Origin: Atopsyche davidsoni
Lineage: Eukaryota; Arthropoda; Insecta; Trichoptera; Hydrobiosidae
Reading direction: 5' to 3'
NCBI GenBank assembly: GCA_022113835.1
Contig: JAILWY010000012.1
Coordinates: 2,294,001 to 2,358,000, forward strand
Length of the DNA stretch: 64,000 nucleotides
Notes under the pieces: generated by a model
Database searches by the model: none
Told to the model about the DNA's origin: nothing
What the model saw: the letters and a program-made list of their open reading frames with translations, nothing else
Translations under genes and position numbers: made by a program
Shown here: in pieces, positions 20,354-33,148 of the stretch
How the letters are laid out: each line of letters starts with the position of its first letter
How positions within the stretch are numbered: position 1 is the stretch's first letter

Positions 20354-23267
20354 GTAAGGAACATATTACCTTGTATTTACTAAGTAAGTAGTTATACTCT
20401 ACTATTTATTTCGTAATTTATATTATGTACATATGTTATTTTAAGTCTTTTTTTAATAAATACGTTTTATAAGATCATGATATAATAATTTTTATTTAAA
20501 TGTTTCTCCCCTCACGCATTCATCCCTTTCTGAAATTTTACACACTCCGAACATTGTTGTTTATTAACATAAATATTCCATAATAATAATTAAGAAGGTT
20601 AACGCTTACAGCCTTCATAAACGACACTGTATCCGGTTGACATATTGACCCTAATTTTTTTCTAACCAATTAACAGCGTGACTGAGCACATCTGTGATTA
20701 TATTTTAAAGCTACAACCCTTGCTGTTAACTAAATTTACAATAATTCTTATTAATTAATTCTTAACAGTAATTATATTTAAAAAATCAAACTAAAACAGT
20801 ACCCTCGTGGATGTACAATTAATTACAAAACATTCAGAATCAAGAAAATGACCAAGACATCAAATCAGCTGTAGAACTATGCAACTTGTTAATTATTAAA
20901 AAATAATTATATTAATAACGTGATACGTTTTAATAATATTTTTTTAGTACTGAGGATTAAAATATATTTTTTAAAATCACTTTTAATTTAATAAATGTTT
21001 GGATTATTTTTGCATTCTCGGTATGTCTCCGTCTAAGTAAAGCATGCTTAAATTAAAAATATGAAAAATAATTTAAAAGTTTGAATGAATTAATGATTGA
21101 ATCTTGATCGATGAGCTGCCAGGCTTATCAGCATTATAATGAATTTTGAATAAATAACATATAATCATTTTCAGTTAATAATCTCATATTTGTGTAAGCC
21201 GCAAGGGATCAAAAAACCTATAAATCAAAATTAAATCACCCCTCAAAATCCACAATGACAGCATTATATATTAAAACCACCCCCTATTCTCGACGAGGCG
21301 GTAGGGTGTTTGCCCACCCCCGCTAATTCGGAAGCCCCAGGCTGCGTAAGGCTTCGGGGGAGACAGCCTCCACGGGCCGAGCTTCAGTCTCGTCCGGTGC
21401 CTTCACGAGTCACTCCGCACTCCACTTCCGCCGGATGTTACAGCCGAACAATCACACAAAACACACGGATACAGGACGTATACTTTAAACTGTAAGTTAC
21501 CCAAACTATTCGCTTACTTTATTATTTCCATACATTAATATTTTATATTTTTGCAAAGGATAAATCTGAAATTTTCCCTCATTCCACAGGTTTTACATTT
21601 TTTGAGTTGATTAGTGTTTTTTGTTATTTATAAAAATATTTTCTAGTGATATTTGACAAAATCTCGATTCAAAATCTTTTCATTAATAAAATTCAATCTC
21701 AAAATAACACATGAATATAAACAGAAACGTATATTTTTAATGTAATGTCTTGGATACTGCCAGCCCTGAATAATCATATATTTTGGCGAAAAATATATTC
21801 TTCGGTCATTAATCAATATTATTATTGCAGTAGAAGGTAGTTAGAAATAAAAGGAAAAATAATTTTTCGAGTGAAGTTTTTCAATCAAATTTAGCCACCG
21901 ACATTTTTACAACCCTTAACTCCTTAACGTCTCGAAGAAAGCACTTGTGAATTAAAATCATTAACAAAATGTGAGATGTGTTAATGATTTTATAAACATT
22001 TATTTTGATATATAGATTTTATACAACCCACGCAACGCAAGTGACAATTTAGTAGAAATTTTTTTTTTTTTAGTGGTAAATATTGATTTTGTTATAATAT
22101 AGAATTTATTCAACTCTGCCATACAAACTAAACATCCCGACATTTTGTTATAAAAGTATTTTTATGGGAGTTGAGTTTCTTGTTATTACAAGCAAATATA
22201 AAAACCACGTTATATATAACATGCTTTATTTAGGATTGATAATGTTTATATTCTGTGGTAGTTACTACATTTATCTTCTAAATTCAGAAGCCATTTTCTG
22301 AAGATAATATTGGAGACGATATCGTACATCTCAAAATCTACTTTAATTAATATACTTATGATTTATTAGTTGTAATACATTTGATATTTATTTATATTTT
22401 AACATGTCTTTTTACAAAGCTTCATATATTTTCATGTGACGAATCTATAAAGTGTAAAATAGTCTCTACCACAGTATGTTTTTCAAATAACGTCAATTTT
22501 ATCAAACTAAAAAAAATATTATTCAATATAGACTCCCATTCATTTACTGTCCTTTGATACAAACAGCATACTACGATGTGAATTATCATTTTAAAACAGA
22601 CTCACAAACACATCATATTTGCTGCCAAAAATATCAATGTTGTCAGGCAATTCTACAAACAAGCAAGTACTCAAAGCATTAGTACGATTCAGAGGGGATC
22701 GATGAAGCATCCGACGTTTCCAGAGTCCACGACTTGGAAAATTGATATCCGTCAAATATATTTTATGAACTTTACTCAGAGCAAACACTGTTCAATTTTC
22801 TAATAAGCAATATGGCTTCAAATAAATATTAAAAAATGTGGGGACTAATAACGTGGCTGTCAAATCACTTCGACGCTTTCAGTAGTCCATACATTACGTT
22901 TCTACAAATTGGATTACAGCCATTCTACTTCTTAGTCACCACAATATTAAACAGCTTTCCTACATTATTATAAGAGGGGCTTCTTCTGTGGGATTACCTA
23001 GCGCTGCAGAAACAACAATATAACGTTTCCAGACTGGGCCAAGGTGTAAGCTACTTACATAATTACCAAAAACCAACGTTTCATGTATATAGGTTCTGAA
23101 AAGCTATTCTACAAAAATAATAACTTATCATCAATAAGAAGTTTATTATTTCATTTTTTTCCTGTTTTATAAAATATGCTTTTTTTGGTATTTTTATATT
23201 AAGATCATAATAAATAAATAAATATAAATATTTTAATCTGATTGTTTTTATTTATTTATTTTTATAG

Positions 23268-23302
23268 TAAAGCTGGACAAAAGAATCTAACCAATCGCCA
23301 AC
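23268..23302 (+). other. ninaC: ninaC 5' UTR with upstream splice acceptor
   Basis: A T-rich tract ending TTTATAG at 23267 precedes 35 bases of leader and the ATG at 23303. The upstream leader exon lies somewhere in 16.9-23.2 kb; one candidate is discussed at 20279. Confidence 0.55.
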
Positions 23303-24420
23303 ATGGGAGATGAAGTGAACCTGGGTTCCTTGCCAGAGCCCCACGAGCGCTATGTCCTCGGTGACTGCCTCGGTAGTGGGATCTTTGGTCAGGTCCACCT
23401 GGCCACAGATAAGGAAGCTGGGAACAAGAAAGTAGCAGTAAAGATCCAGCCTCTTTCACCGGATGCAGAAAAAGGCATCCTGGATGAGTACAACATTCTC
23501 AAGGACTTTTGCATCACTAACGCCAACTTAGTTACATTCTATGGCATCTTCTGTGATCATAGCGATGCTGCAGATAAGATCTGGTTTGTAATGGAGGTGA
23601 GAGATGTTATTTGAAATATTAACAGCACTATTAAGTAATTATTGTTTTGATTCAAAATCTATAAATTACTTTAATTATTTCAGTACTGTGAGGGAGGTCC
23701 AGCGATCGACCTAGTGCGCGGGCTTCAAACTCTAGATAAAAAGATGAAGGAAGAGCATATTGCATTCATATTAAAGGAAACAATAAAGGTAACTTTACTA
23801 ATTCTATAAGTATTATTCCCATCATAGTAAAAGTACAAACCTATCATATCTTTTCTGCTTTCAGGCATTGTCCTTCTTGCATGAGCAAAACTTGATTCAC
23901 CGTGATGTCCGGGCGTCAAATATCCTGCTGACCCGTGATGGAGACGTAAAGCTCGCTGACTTTGGTCTGTGTTGCCGTCTGTCCAGCGAACATGATAAAC
24001 GTCACACTACCATAGGATCTCCATCATGGATGGCTCCAGAAGTCGTAAAGGGAGGAGACTCAGAGTATGGAAACCGTGCTGACGTATGGGCTCTTGGAAT
24101 AACAGCTATTGAACTAGCTGATGGCAAGGCTCCTTTCCAGGACATGCATCCTACCAGAGCACTTTTCCAGATTGTGAGGAATCCACCCCCAGGCTTGCAA
24201 AGGCCGACTAACTGGTCTAATGACCTCAATGATTTTATTTCAGAGTACGTTCATAACTTGTGCTGCTTTTATTAAATGGTTTTATATTAAGCAATGATGT
24301 TTGCTTAATGAGATATATTTTTTTTTTAGATGCTTGGAAAAAAATCCTGAGCATCGACCTTATTCAGTTGAGTTAATTGAGCATCCATTTATTCAATCGT
24401 TGCCAGAAAATGACTACCAT
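23303..24420 (+). CDS. ninaC: ninaC kinase-domain exons 1-4
   Basis: Residues 1-290. The glycine loop GSGIFGQV (24-31), the VAVK lysine (Lys47), the αC glutamate in ILDEYNIL, the catalytic loop HRDVRASN (Asp147), DFG (Asp165) and GSPSWMAPE are all present, so the kinase should be active. Arg replaces the usual Lys two after the catalytic Asp (HRDxK to HRDVR); as I recall Drosophila NINAC also has Arg here, making it a family trait. Exon 3 ends in a split Glu codon (GA|A). Confidence 0.93.
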
Positions 24421-27400
24421 GTAAGCACCAAAATCACTATAAGCTGTTGTCTCATTGTTGATATCTTAAAATGACTCATTTAATTGTTGTGATAATATTA
24501 TTATTTAAGCTTACTCAAGAATTGAAAATGCTAGCAAGTGATGTGGCAGGAGCTGGGAAAGAAATTCGTATGCCAGAGCGCCTCATAAGAGGAGGATTAC
24601 TCCAGACAGAAACTAACCCTGAACCTGTGACAATGCATGTTGAGGACTTGGCTGCACTGGAAGTTCTGACTGAGGACTCCATCTTGGACGAATTGGAGAT
24701 CAAGATGATGCAAGGATCCTTCCAATCATTTGTTGGAGATGTGTTGTTGATCTTAAATCCCAACTGCGATAATGATATTTACAATGAAACAGTAAGAATA
24801 TTGACTCATCTGTACTGATTTTCAGCTGTATTATTTGATTCTTGATTTCTTTATTTATTATTATTTATCATTTTATTACAGTATCAAAAAAAATATCAGT
24901 ATAAAGCTCGTTCGGACAATGAGCCTCATGTGTATGCTGTTGCTGATAGTGCGTATCAGGATGCTCTCCATCATGATGAACCTCAGCATATTGTCTTTTC
25001 TGGAGAAAGTTACTCGGGCAAGACTACAAGCATGATGCATGCTATGAAACACCTCGTTGTCCTTGGACAAAACCAAGACATTACTGGAGAGAGGATTTTT
25101 AAAGCCGTTAAAATATTGCAAGCTGCAACCAGTGCCGGTACTCCTATCAACCCAAACTCCACAAGATGTATCCTTCAGACGCAGATGACCTACGGAAAAT
25201 CTGGAAAACTGAGTGGAGCTATTCTCTGGTTATACCAACTGGAAAAATGGAGGATTTCTTCTACAGATATGTAAGAAATAAAATTCCTATTCACAAAGTG
25301 TGACTCAATTGTAAATATTGTTTTATTTTATTAAGTACTTTTTTTCAGGTCACATGCAAATTTCAATCTGATTTACTACTTTTATGATGGTATGGAGGCA
25401 GCTGGTAAACTAGGTGACTTTAAGCTTGAGCCAGAAAGAAAGTATCGCTACCTTCGGGTACCAGACTCACCTCCCAAGTTAGCCTGTGATCGAGACGATC
25501 CTGAGGGCAACGTTAAGAAATTCCAAGAGATAGAACAGTACTTGAAAGATTTGGAATTCGAGGAAGTTGAACTGGAAGCCTTGTGGAAGATATTGTCAGC
25601 TATTCTTATCCTTGGAAATGTGCGCTTTAAGGACAGCAACAGTGGAGCTGCAGAAGTAGAGAATTCGGAGGAAGCTGTGAAAGTTGTCAATCTATTGGGA
25701 TTGGATGAAAGCAAGTTTACTTGGGCTCTTATAAACTATTGCCTGGTGGAGAAGGGAACTGCTGTGAAAAGGAGGCACAGCACTGATGAGGCTCGAGACG
25801 CGAGGGATGTGTTGGCTGGTACCATTTACAAGCGCCTATTGGATTGGCTAGTAAACTCTATCAATTTGAAGCTTTCCTTCAGTCGTTCGGTGTTGTAAGT
25901 TAATTCAAATTATCCATTAGATGAAATAGATATTACATAAAGATTGAATGATATCTGTAGCACCATTTACAAGAGGTGGTTATTTCTCAAGGCAAGTCCC
26001 AAATCAAAGAGATATGCTTCATATTCTTTTTGAATTATCATGTCAACTAATTTTCCTAGGTGAAATAGAATGTACAAAAAAAATACAATTTGTGCTAACA
26101 CATATAATATTATTTCAAATTATTTTTAATCAATTTAAAACAACCGTAGGTTCAGTTTAGTTTGGACTGAATCAATCTAGTAAACTCTCAGACAACAATT
26201 AACAATCGAGGTAATAAATAGGTTTCGCATAAGAGTTTAATGTAACATGTTTGATTTCAGACCGATAACTCAACTATCTTTAATAATGAAGATACCTTGG
26301 AAAATTTCTTTAAAATTTCATATTCATATCCAATCTGGCTATTAAACTAATTGATTGTTGTATTCTTTGCAGTGGTGATAAATTCTCCGTTAGCCTCTTG
26401 GATATGTTTGGATTTGAGTGTTTCCATCGCAATCGTCTGGAGCAGTTGATAATTAACACAATGAATGAGCAGATGCAGTTCCTTTACAATCAGAGACTGT
26501 TTGCTTGGGAAATGCAAGAACAGGAAGAAGAGCAAGTGCCGGTGGTAACGCTGCAGTTCTATGACAACAAGGCAGCAGTTGACCAACTCATGGGTAGGCC
26601 CTTGGGGTTGTTCTACATCTTAGACGAAGCGTGTCGAACCAATGGTGGCCAAGAATATATTATGAGTAAGTTCAAAACAAAATTTTAAATGAAATTATAA
26701 TATAATAGCAATTGTGTTATTAATCCAGATTTTTTTCTTTCAAAGGTACCATTAAGAACTCATCCAAAGGACCGTATGTAAAACTGTCGGGAAGCCACGA
26801 ATTTAGTGTGGCTCATTACACAGGAAAGATTAACTATGATGCTCGTGATCTTGCTGAAAAAAACCAGGACTTCCTACCACCTGAGATGATAGAGACTCTG
26901 AGGGCCTCTTCAGATGATACAGTGAGGCACCTCTTCACCAACAAACTCACTAAGTCTGGCAGCCTCACGGCTCCTTCCTCCATGGTTAGGCAGGCTAGTG
27001 AGGGCAAGGAAGTGGATGCTGAAACCCAGAAGACCAGGGTAAGAAAAAACTCATTATTAAACAAAATCATTTAGGAATATAGTTTGATTACTTATTAAGT
27101 TAAATTTAAATATCCAAAAATTCACAGGATATTAAATCAATAAGAATATAATCACAGTCATATCTACTATTTCTAAACACTGGTAGCTTTTGTCACTTAT
27201 TGCATTATTGCCAATATCAGGTTGTAGCCAACTTTCACAGAGACTATAGTAGATATCATTTCTGCTAGAAACATTTGAACCAATTAACATTTTGAAAAAC
27301 TAAAAATAACTATTGTATTAAATTTTTACCTTTGCAGAAGTACAACACCGAGTCCAAGGGACAATACTCTCAAGTTCACCGCATGCGTACAGCTGCTGGA

Positions 27401-29915
27401 ACTTTCCGAGCAGCTAGCCTGGAGCTGCTGCGTGCTCTGGCTACCGGGTCTGGAGGTGGAGGAGCCCACTTTGTCCGTTGCATCCGTACTACTCTTGCTT
27501 ATGATCAACCTCTGGCTTTCCAACCGGAAGTTGTGAGGCAGCAAATACGGGCATTGGCAGTGCTGGATACCGCAAAGGCAAGACAGTCGGGCTTCAGCAC
27601 GAGGGTGGCTTTTGCCGAATTCATCAAGAGGTAATAATATTTTACATTTCAAGACTTAATAGATTATTTGGTTGAAAAACTTGACCTCCATGAATATTCA
27701 TCATTTTAATTATTTTCAGATACAAATTCTTAGCATTTGATTTTGATGAAAATGTTGACATTACAAAAGATAACTGCAGGCTTCTACTCATCAGACTGAA
27801 AATGGAAGGATGGGTTATCGGGAAATCTAAAGTTTTCCTCAAATATTATAACGTGGAACACTTATCAAGGTAAATAAAAATCACAATATTTTAAACATTA
27901 ACTAAAACTGTTTTGTTTTAAGTGTGTATGTAATCGAATAAAATGTGTTTATTTTTTCAGACTGTACGAAGTACAAGTAAAGAAAGTAGTGATGGTGCAG
28001 TGCATGATGAGAAGGTTCCTTGCGCGCAGACGAGTGGAGAAGAACAAATCACAGAAAGCTGGTAAGTAATGTTTGAGAATCTTGAGCGACACCTTAACAA
28101 TTAAACACTTCCCGTCACATACAATTAACAAACTTTTACATCACCAGCGACTGAGCTTCAGCAACAGAAATCCACTGAGTTAACTGAAGACGATGCAGCC
28201 CTGATGATTCAGAAAGGTGAGCGAATGTTGCGTTTGGTTTGATAGACTCGCGTTATGCACACGAAGTATGTCGCTATTCACCATTAACAATTCTTAGCAT
28301 TTCGCGGATACACCGTGCGCAAAGCGTACGGCCCACTCATCAACCGATCCACTGGTAAAATCGACGAAGCTACTGCGGAGTTTCTCCGTCGTTACGCGGC
28401 TAAATGGCGTGGTAAAACCATATTCCAAGTCTTACTTCAATACCGCGCAGTGCGCTATCACGACTTGGTTAACTTTTCCCAGCAGGTATTTAAGTATTTT
28501 TAGTCTATTTTGAGATAGTTAATAAATAAGCGACCCTTGTGTGGAATTGAAACTAAAGGTATTTTATTTGAAGGTTCACCTATTCAACCAAGCGACGATG
28601 CAGAGTCTGGTGAATACTAGTACGTGTGTGATATTAGATCGTGTAGACCCACAAGCTAGGCCATTAGAGTTCTTGGGATCCCCTCAACCTTCAGTGTGGA
28701 AACTACCATTTAGAATCATAGAACTTCCTTATTTTGACACCACATATATGTGTGATCCAACAGCCAAATGCGGGTGAGCATACCAATTCTATATTTTTGT
28801 TATTAACAAATGTACTCCTCATATTTGATCAAACCAATTTTTTTAACTAATGCATATTATAATTTTCACACAGAGATACATTAGCAGTCGGGTACGATTC
28901 CGATCCAGAAACATGGGATGGCCCACTAGTGCGGCGAACTAACACTGCAAGTCATCAAATTCGGACATCTTTGCAGCAAACCTATAATGAGGAAGCATCA
29001 TCACCTCACTCTGTTTCTCATGGTGGAAACCGAGGGCTCATCCATCTACCTTACTGCAGAGACCCAACTCAGCCGGTCAAGAAACTTCCATCAGAAGACA
29101 ATAATAATACCCCAACTCGACAAGTCCAAATTGGCTATTCTCCTGCACCTTATAACAGGCAAAGCTACGGCAATATTCAAGAGGAAGCTTGGAATGATAA
29201 TGAAGTTGGCAGCCGTCCTGTAGTTTATAAGAAAAAGCATGCCCCGTCTACTCCATCGCGGGCATCTCCCATTTGTAGAAACTATCCCTCTCCAGCCCCG
29301 AGGACAACTGCTCCAACCATCAACAACAATATAGACTCTCAAGAAGATGATTGGCAGTTCCCTAGCAATAATCTTAAAAAAGTAGACAAAAATAAGAATG
29401 TATACGGAGGATCCGTACCCAGTGGCATGAACAACCCGATAAAAGAACTACAGCAACTATCTCGAGGTAAAAGTGGAGAGAACGTCAACGAGGATGATCC
29501 ACCTTTTAACTTCCAAGCAATGCTAAGAAAGACTCCCCGAAATCGAGCATCGATGAAGAGAATGGGAGAGCCAGCTCTTTCACTTCCAGCAGAAACAAAC
29601 TCAGTGACTCTTCCCTTTTCTGTTGAAAAGACGAAAAGCCCAACACCGAGTGTTAGTAATATTAGCAAAGTGCCTCCAGTTTACTCTGAAAAACATGATT
29701 CTCCTTTACCGAGACCTAGCAAGAGTCCAGCGCCTCCCAGGCCCAGATCTTGCCAGGACTTCAAGAGAAAAGACTCAGTAGAAAGGTTCAAAATGGGTCT
29801 CAAAAGAACAGACTCAGCGCAAAGCTTCACGAGTTGTCTTCCGAACGACAATATGGGAGAAATTGTTGAGCTTGCGCCGGGGATCACCGTAGAGGGATAT
29901 GTTGTAGATTTGTGA
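23303..29915 (+). CDS. ninaC: NINAC, class III kinase-myosin, complete
   Basis: NINAC is the photoreceptor Ste20-like kinase fused to a myosin motor; in flies it sits in rhabdomeres with calmodulin and INAD and acts in response termination and arrestin/calmodulin handling. Sixteen coding exons join in frame with GT/AG borders: 23303-23596, 23684-23788, 23865-24244, 24330-24420, 24510-24791, 24882-25270, 25349-25894, 26373-26665, 26746-27038, 27338-27630, 27720-27869, 27961-28061, 28148-28216, 28298-28485, 28574-28773, 28874-29915. The total is 4716 bases, 1571 residues, close to fly p174 (about 1500). Order: kinase (about 17-285), linker, motor (about 385-1035), two IQ-like motifs, a conserved post-IQ region and a Ser/Pro-rich tail. 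The start ATG at 23303 follows a 5' UTR acceptor at 23267. I see no alternative short-isoform tail. Confidence 0.94.
24510..27630 (+). CDS. ninaC: ninaC linker and myosin motor exons 5-10
   Basis: Residues 291-988. Exon 5 is the kinase-motor linker and motor N-terminus. The P-loop is GESYSGKT (425-432) in place of the common GESGAGKT; switch I is NPNSTRC and switch II is DMFGFE (706-711), both variants of the usual NxNSSRFG and DIxGFE. AHYTGKINYDA, the PPEMIETLR segment and HFVRCIR are standard motor landmarks. The exon 7/8 intron (25895-26372) is the largest in this part and holds no recognisable exon. Confidence 0.92.
27720..28773 (+). CDS. ninaC: ninaC converter, IQ motifs and post-IQ exons 11-15
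   Basis: Exon 11 gives the converter (TKDNCRLLLIRLKMEGW). Exon 12 holds the lever start LYEVQVKK and an IQ-like motif VQCMMRRFLARRR; exons 13-14 hold a second, MIQKAFRGYTVRK. Both would bind calmodulin in this family. Exons 14-15 encode the post-IQ region with KWRGKTIFQVLLQYRAVRYHD and FSQQVHLFNQ, which match fly NINAC closely and are not found in other myosins I know. Confidence 0.9.
28874..29915 (+). CDS. ninaC: ninaC Ser/Pro-rich tail, terminal exon 16
   Basis: A 346-residue tail rich in Ser, Pro, Asn and Arg, probably disordered, with repeated RxxSP/TP-like spots (for example APSTPSRASP and KSPAPPRPRS). It ends EGYVVDL before TGA. The last three residues V-D-L fit a class II PDZ ligand; fly NINAC is known to bind the INAD PDZ scaffold through its C-terminus, so this end is the likely INAD contact. 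The match in the tail body to other insects cannot be judged by eye. Confidence 0.9.
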
Positions 29916-30080
29916 GCTTTATTGGTTATTTGTGTTAAAATATTATTATATGATTAACATACACATAAATATATATTATAAATAAGGAAAAATTATTTAG
30001 CTTATTTGTATTTTAAATTGTTTGAAAAATGGGAGTTGTTCATTAGTGCATAAGATAAATTGCTTATTATGTTTTTTGTC

Positions 30081-30086
30081 AATAAA
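30081..30086 (+). terminator. ninaC: ninaC poly(A) signal
   Basis: The first AATAAA after the stop codon on this strand lies 166 bases downstream and is followed by a T-rich stretch. It is the likely 3' end of the ninaC mRNA. Confidence 0.5.
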
Positions 30087-30480
30087 AGGATTTTATTTTA
30101 TAAAACATATAATATACCTATAATATCTTGGGTAATATGAATAACACAATTTTATTCAATCGGGGGTAAATGACATAAACATCCAATTTCTGAATGACTG
30201 ATCAGTGAAAAATATGGTCACGAAGGTTTCCAAAGATGTTCGATTGCTTTTTTCTAATTAAAAATCTGAAGTATAGTAAAGGTAGCTTATGATTTATAAG
30301 TATAATTTTATCATAATTACATATAGCATTGATATGTTACTTGTTATTTGATAATTTTGAGCGTGGAAATGAAAAAACTGTTAAATTTACATTTGAGAAA
30401 CAAAAATGTTCATAAAATCAAAATGAAATAATGGATGCAAGAAGATGTAAGTAGACACAAAATATTGTATGAGAATATCC

Positions 30481-30486
30481 TTTATT
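30481..30486 (-). terminator. Possible poly(A) signal of the BTB gene
   Basis: TTTATT here reads AATAAA on the minus strand. It would give the BTB mRNA a 3' UTR of about 2.7 kb and place the two convergent 3' ends some 400 bases apart. Other AATAAA-like sites exist in between, so this is only one option. Confidence 0.2.
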
Positions 30487-32480
30487 CAAAATATTAATTT
30501 GTATAGGTCTATTACAAAAATATTAATCGTACAAACACAAAACTCACTTCAAATCACACAGCACAATCGAATACAATTTTCACTCTTACCATATCATAAG
30601 CTCTTCTTAACCTCCACTCCGGAATCATTAGTGTAAAAGTCATTATAAAAATATTAATGATGTCCACAAACTAAACCTAGCATCTTAATATTGCTTCCGT
30701 TTCCTTAACTTGAGATCACAATCGCAACAACCACAGCATTTTGAGCAAAACTTTTCAAAAAAATATTAGGCAATTCTAATGTGACGATAAATATAATAGA
30801 AATATACCTACAAAGTTATTTGCTTAACAATACTATCTAAATATATAGTTATACTAAGTTTTGCCATACATGGTGACATTTTTGATGATTGAAACATGAA
30901 TTTAACATATTTTCATTTTTATCAAACTATAAGTACACAATTTGAGTAAAAAGAATGGAAGAATATTAGAAAGTATTATTGAGTCCTGTGGGTGTCGATC
31001 AGCTAACTTCTAGCTATTAGATTAATAAGATTGAAAGAATTTTCACCGAAGACCTTCACATAAAAACCAGTGTACATTAGTTATATTATAAATAGCATAA
31101 CTTTAAATATTCCACAAAAAAATCTGCTGAAAAAACACAGCTAAAGCATGAAAATCAAATTAGAGCTTTGAAATAAAATTGTACCATTAATATACTACAC
31201 GTCCTTCAAGCAATTTTTTTTGCCATAATTGGAGCAATTTCGCTATTTAAATTTGGTTTCGGTAAAAATAAAGCAATACTCTCCAAAGAATTGACATAAT
31301 TAAATCTGTAGGCCATTTGGCTACATAAAATTAATATAAAAACCGTATAAAAAGTTGATACAAGTTTGCTTGTATTTTTGGTAGATAGATAATATTATTA
31401 ATTTAAAAAATATATATGTTGTAGATTTTGGGAATTAGGACTGTATTCAGTGATGCTAATCTTTAATCAATGTTTCAAGCATGATTTGTGTGCTCCTCTT
31501 AAAGACAGGAAAAATAACTGGAAGATTCCCAAACAAAAAGTCGAAATCAACAAAAAGGTTTCATCAGCCGTGACAATTGAAAAAGAAATCGCAAGAGATA
31601 TCAGTTTGAATAGACGATTAATAATCTGAAAACACTTTATCTTATCATCTACAAACTAAAATATGATAGCTTTTAAATTTATCAAAAATATTTTATTTGA
31701 TAACAATTTTCAGCAATATGTTCTTTTAATTTGTAGGCCAAATTTTATCAACTTATAATAATAATTTATATAAATGTGGTTATACTTAATGACTAGCAAA
31801 AATCAATCTTATATTTATTTTTTTTTATTAATTCTGCACACCCCCTGCCTATAATTTAATCCACAGTGCAAAAAAATATGATTACTGTATTTCTTAATTT
31901 TAAGACTTAAAATTTAGTGATTGTTGTCCTTAGCTCCATAAAAATTGACAGCCTTGTGTTTTATCAAAAATACAATTATCAATGTGACCATGGCGACCAG
32001 GGTTTTTTTAAAATATATTTTATCTTACCATAAATTTTAAATATCACAAGAATATATAAGTAGGTATATCTAAGTATATCTAAATATGGCATCTAAATTT
32101 ATCAACGTATACCTTAATTTACGAATGCCCGCAATTATCAACTTATACAAAGTAAACATTTAATTAAACACAGAATACTTTCTGGACAATAATATCTAAA
32201 ATATTTAATTAGAAATACACAAAAAGCTGGTAATTTCAAAAAACAGCAATTATAAATATATACTGACATCAGATGACTAAAATTTTTTTTTTTTGTGTAA
32301 TTATTTTACTGAATATCGAGCAAACTCACATGCTTCTTTATATTTTATAAGACAAAACTTGATTAGAACGATAAGATATACATGAAAAGGTATAATAAGA
32401 AGTTCAAGAAAGGAATTGGACTATCCAATAAAACTCTTTGTAAGCATATGCAAATCATAAAATTACAGCCGTGTTAAATA

Positions 32481-32521
32481 TGCACGCGTGTTTAAGGTTT
32501 GATCCATTCAACACGCGTGCA
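32481..32521. repeat. Inverted repeat with ACGCGT arms
   Basis: TGCACGCGTGTT (32481-32492) and AACACGCGTGCA (32510-32521) are perfect inverse copies, 17 bases apart. It lies in the likely 3' UTR of the BTB gene on the minus strand. As RNA it would form a stable 12-bp stem. Confidence 0.9.
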
Positions 32522-33148
32522 AATTTTCAAAAAACCCAGATGCAAATTTTTTAATCAGGGATCAAACGATCAACTCAAATTATAAGACCTACTAATTGGC
32601 CATAGATATATGGAAGACGGAAACTCTACACAATCGCACATTAAATGCCAAGAGGCAACATTATTCATTGATAAATGTTTTATAAATTTCAGTTTATGAA
32701 CTAAACCTAAATGCTAAAAATAATACTACATGTTTATGTAAAAAAAATTGAGTATTCTTTAGCTATGGTGTTTTGTCTTATTTCACTAATCGTGCAACTG
32801 GTGTATAGATAATTAAAATAATGTATTATTTTCTTATTAAAACTGGAACTTTTGTCACAATTAAATAATCATACAGAACTTGGCCTGAAAAATGTTTGAT
32901 GTCCAAACAGTTCAAGGAGAGAAATTAGCAAATTTTATAAAATCTAATCTATGTTATAAAATTAAGTCATTCAATGAACTCTTCATTATGTACTCTTTTT
33001 CTTGTACTCGTACTCGCTTTCACTAATTGTGAATGTACCCTAAACCAATCCAAAATTTTGGTTGTTGAGCAAGTTTAACCATTAGTATTGTTTGGTCTTT
33101 AGTCTCAATATGTATCTGTGAGATTTACCAGATTTAGTGTAATAAGCG

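Larger units (their letters stand above)
16877..23267. other. Wnt10-ninaC intergenic region
   Basis: No gene is recognised. It holds a hairpin (17310-17441), a hAT transposase remnant, a SPIN-like MITE, then about 4.5 kb of plain AT-rich DNA, a GC-rich patch at about 21290-21460, and the expected ninaC promoter and leader exon, not firmly located. Confidence 0.7.
29916..33148. other. Convergent intergenic region, ninaC and BTB gene
   Basis: About 3.2 kb of AT-rich DNA holding both 3' UTRs. There is no exon or clear transposon. The only striking structure is the inverted repeat at 32481-32521. Confidence 0.7.

Noticed and set aside
12334..28266. Exact 16-mer CGTTATGCACACGAAG at 12334 and 28251, with a shorter copy near 56796
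   Set aside because: A shared 16-mer is about what chance gives for pairs in a 64-kb window; flanks do not match.
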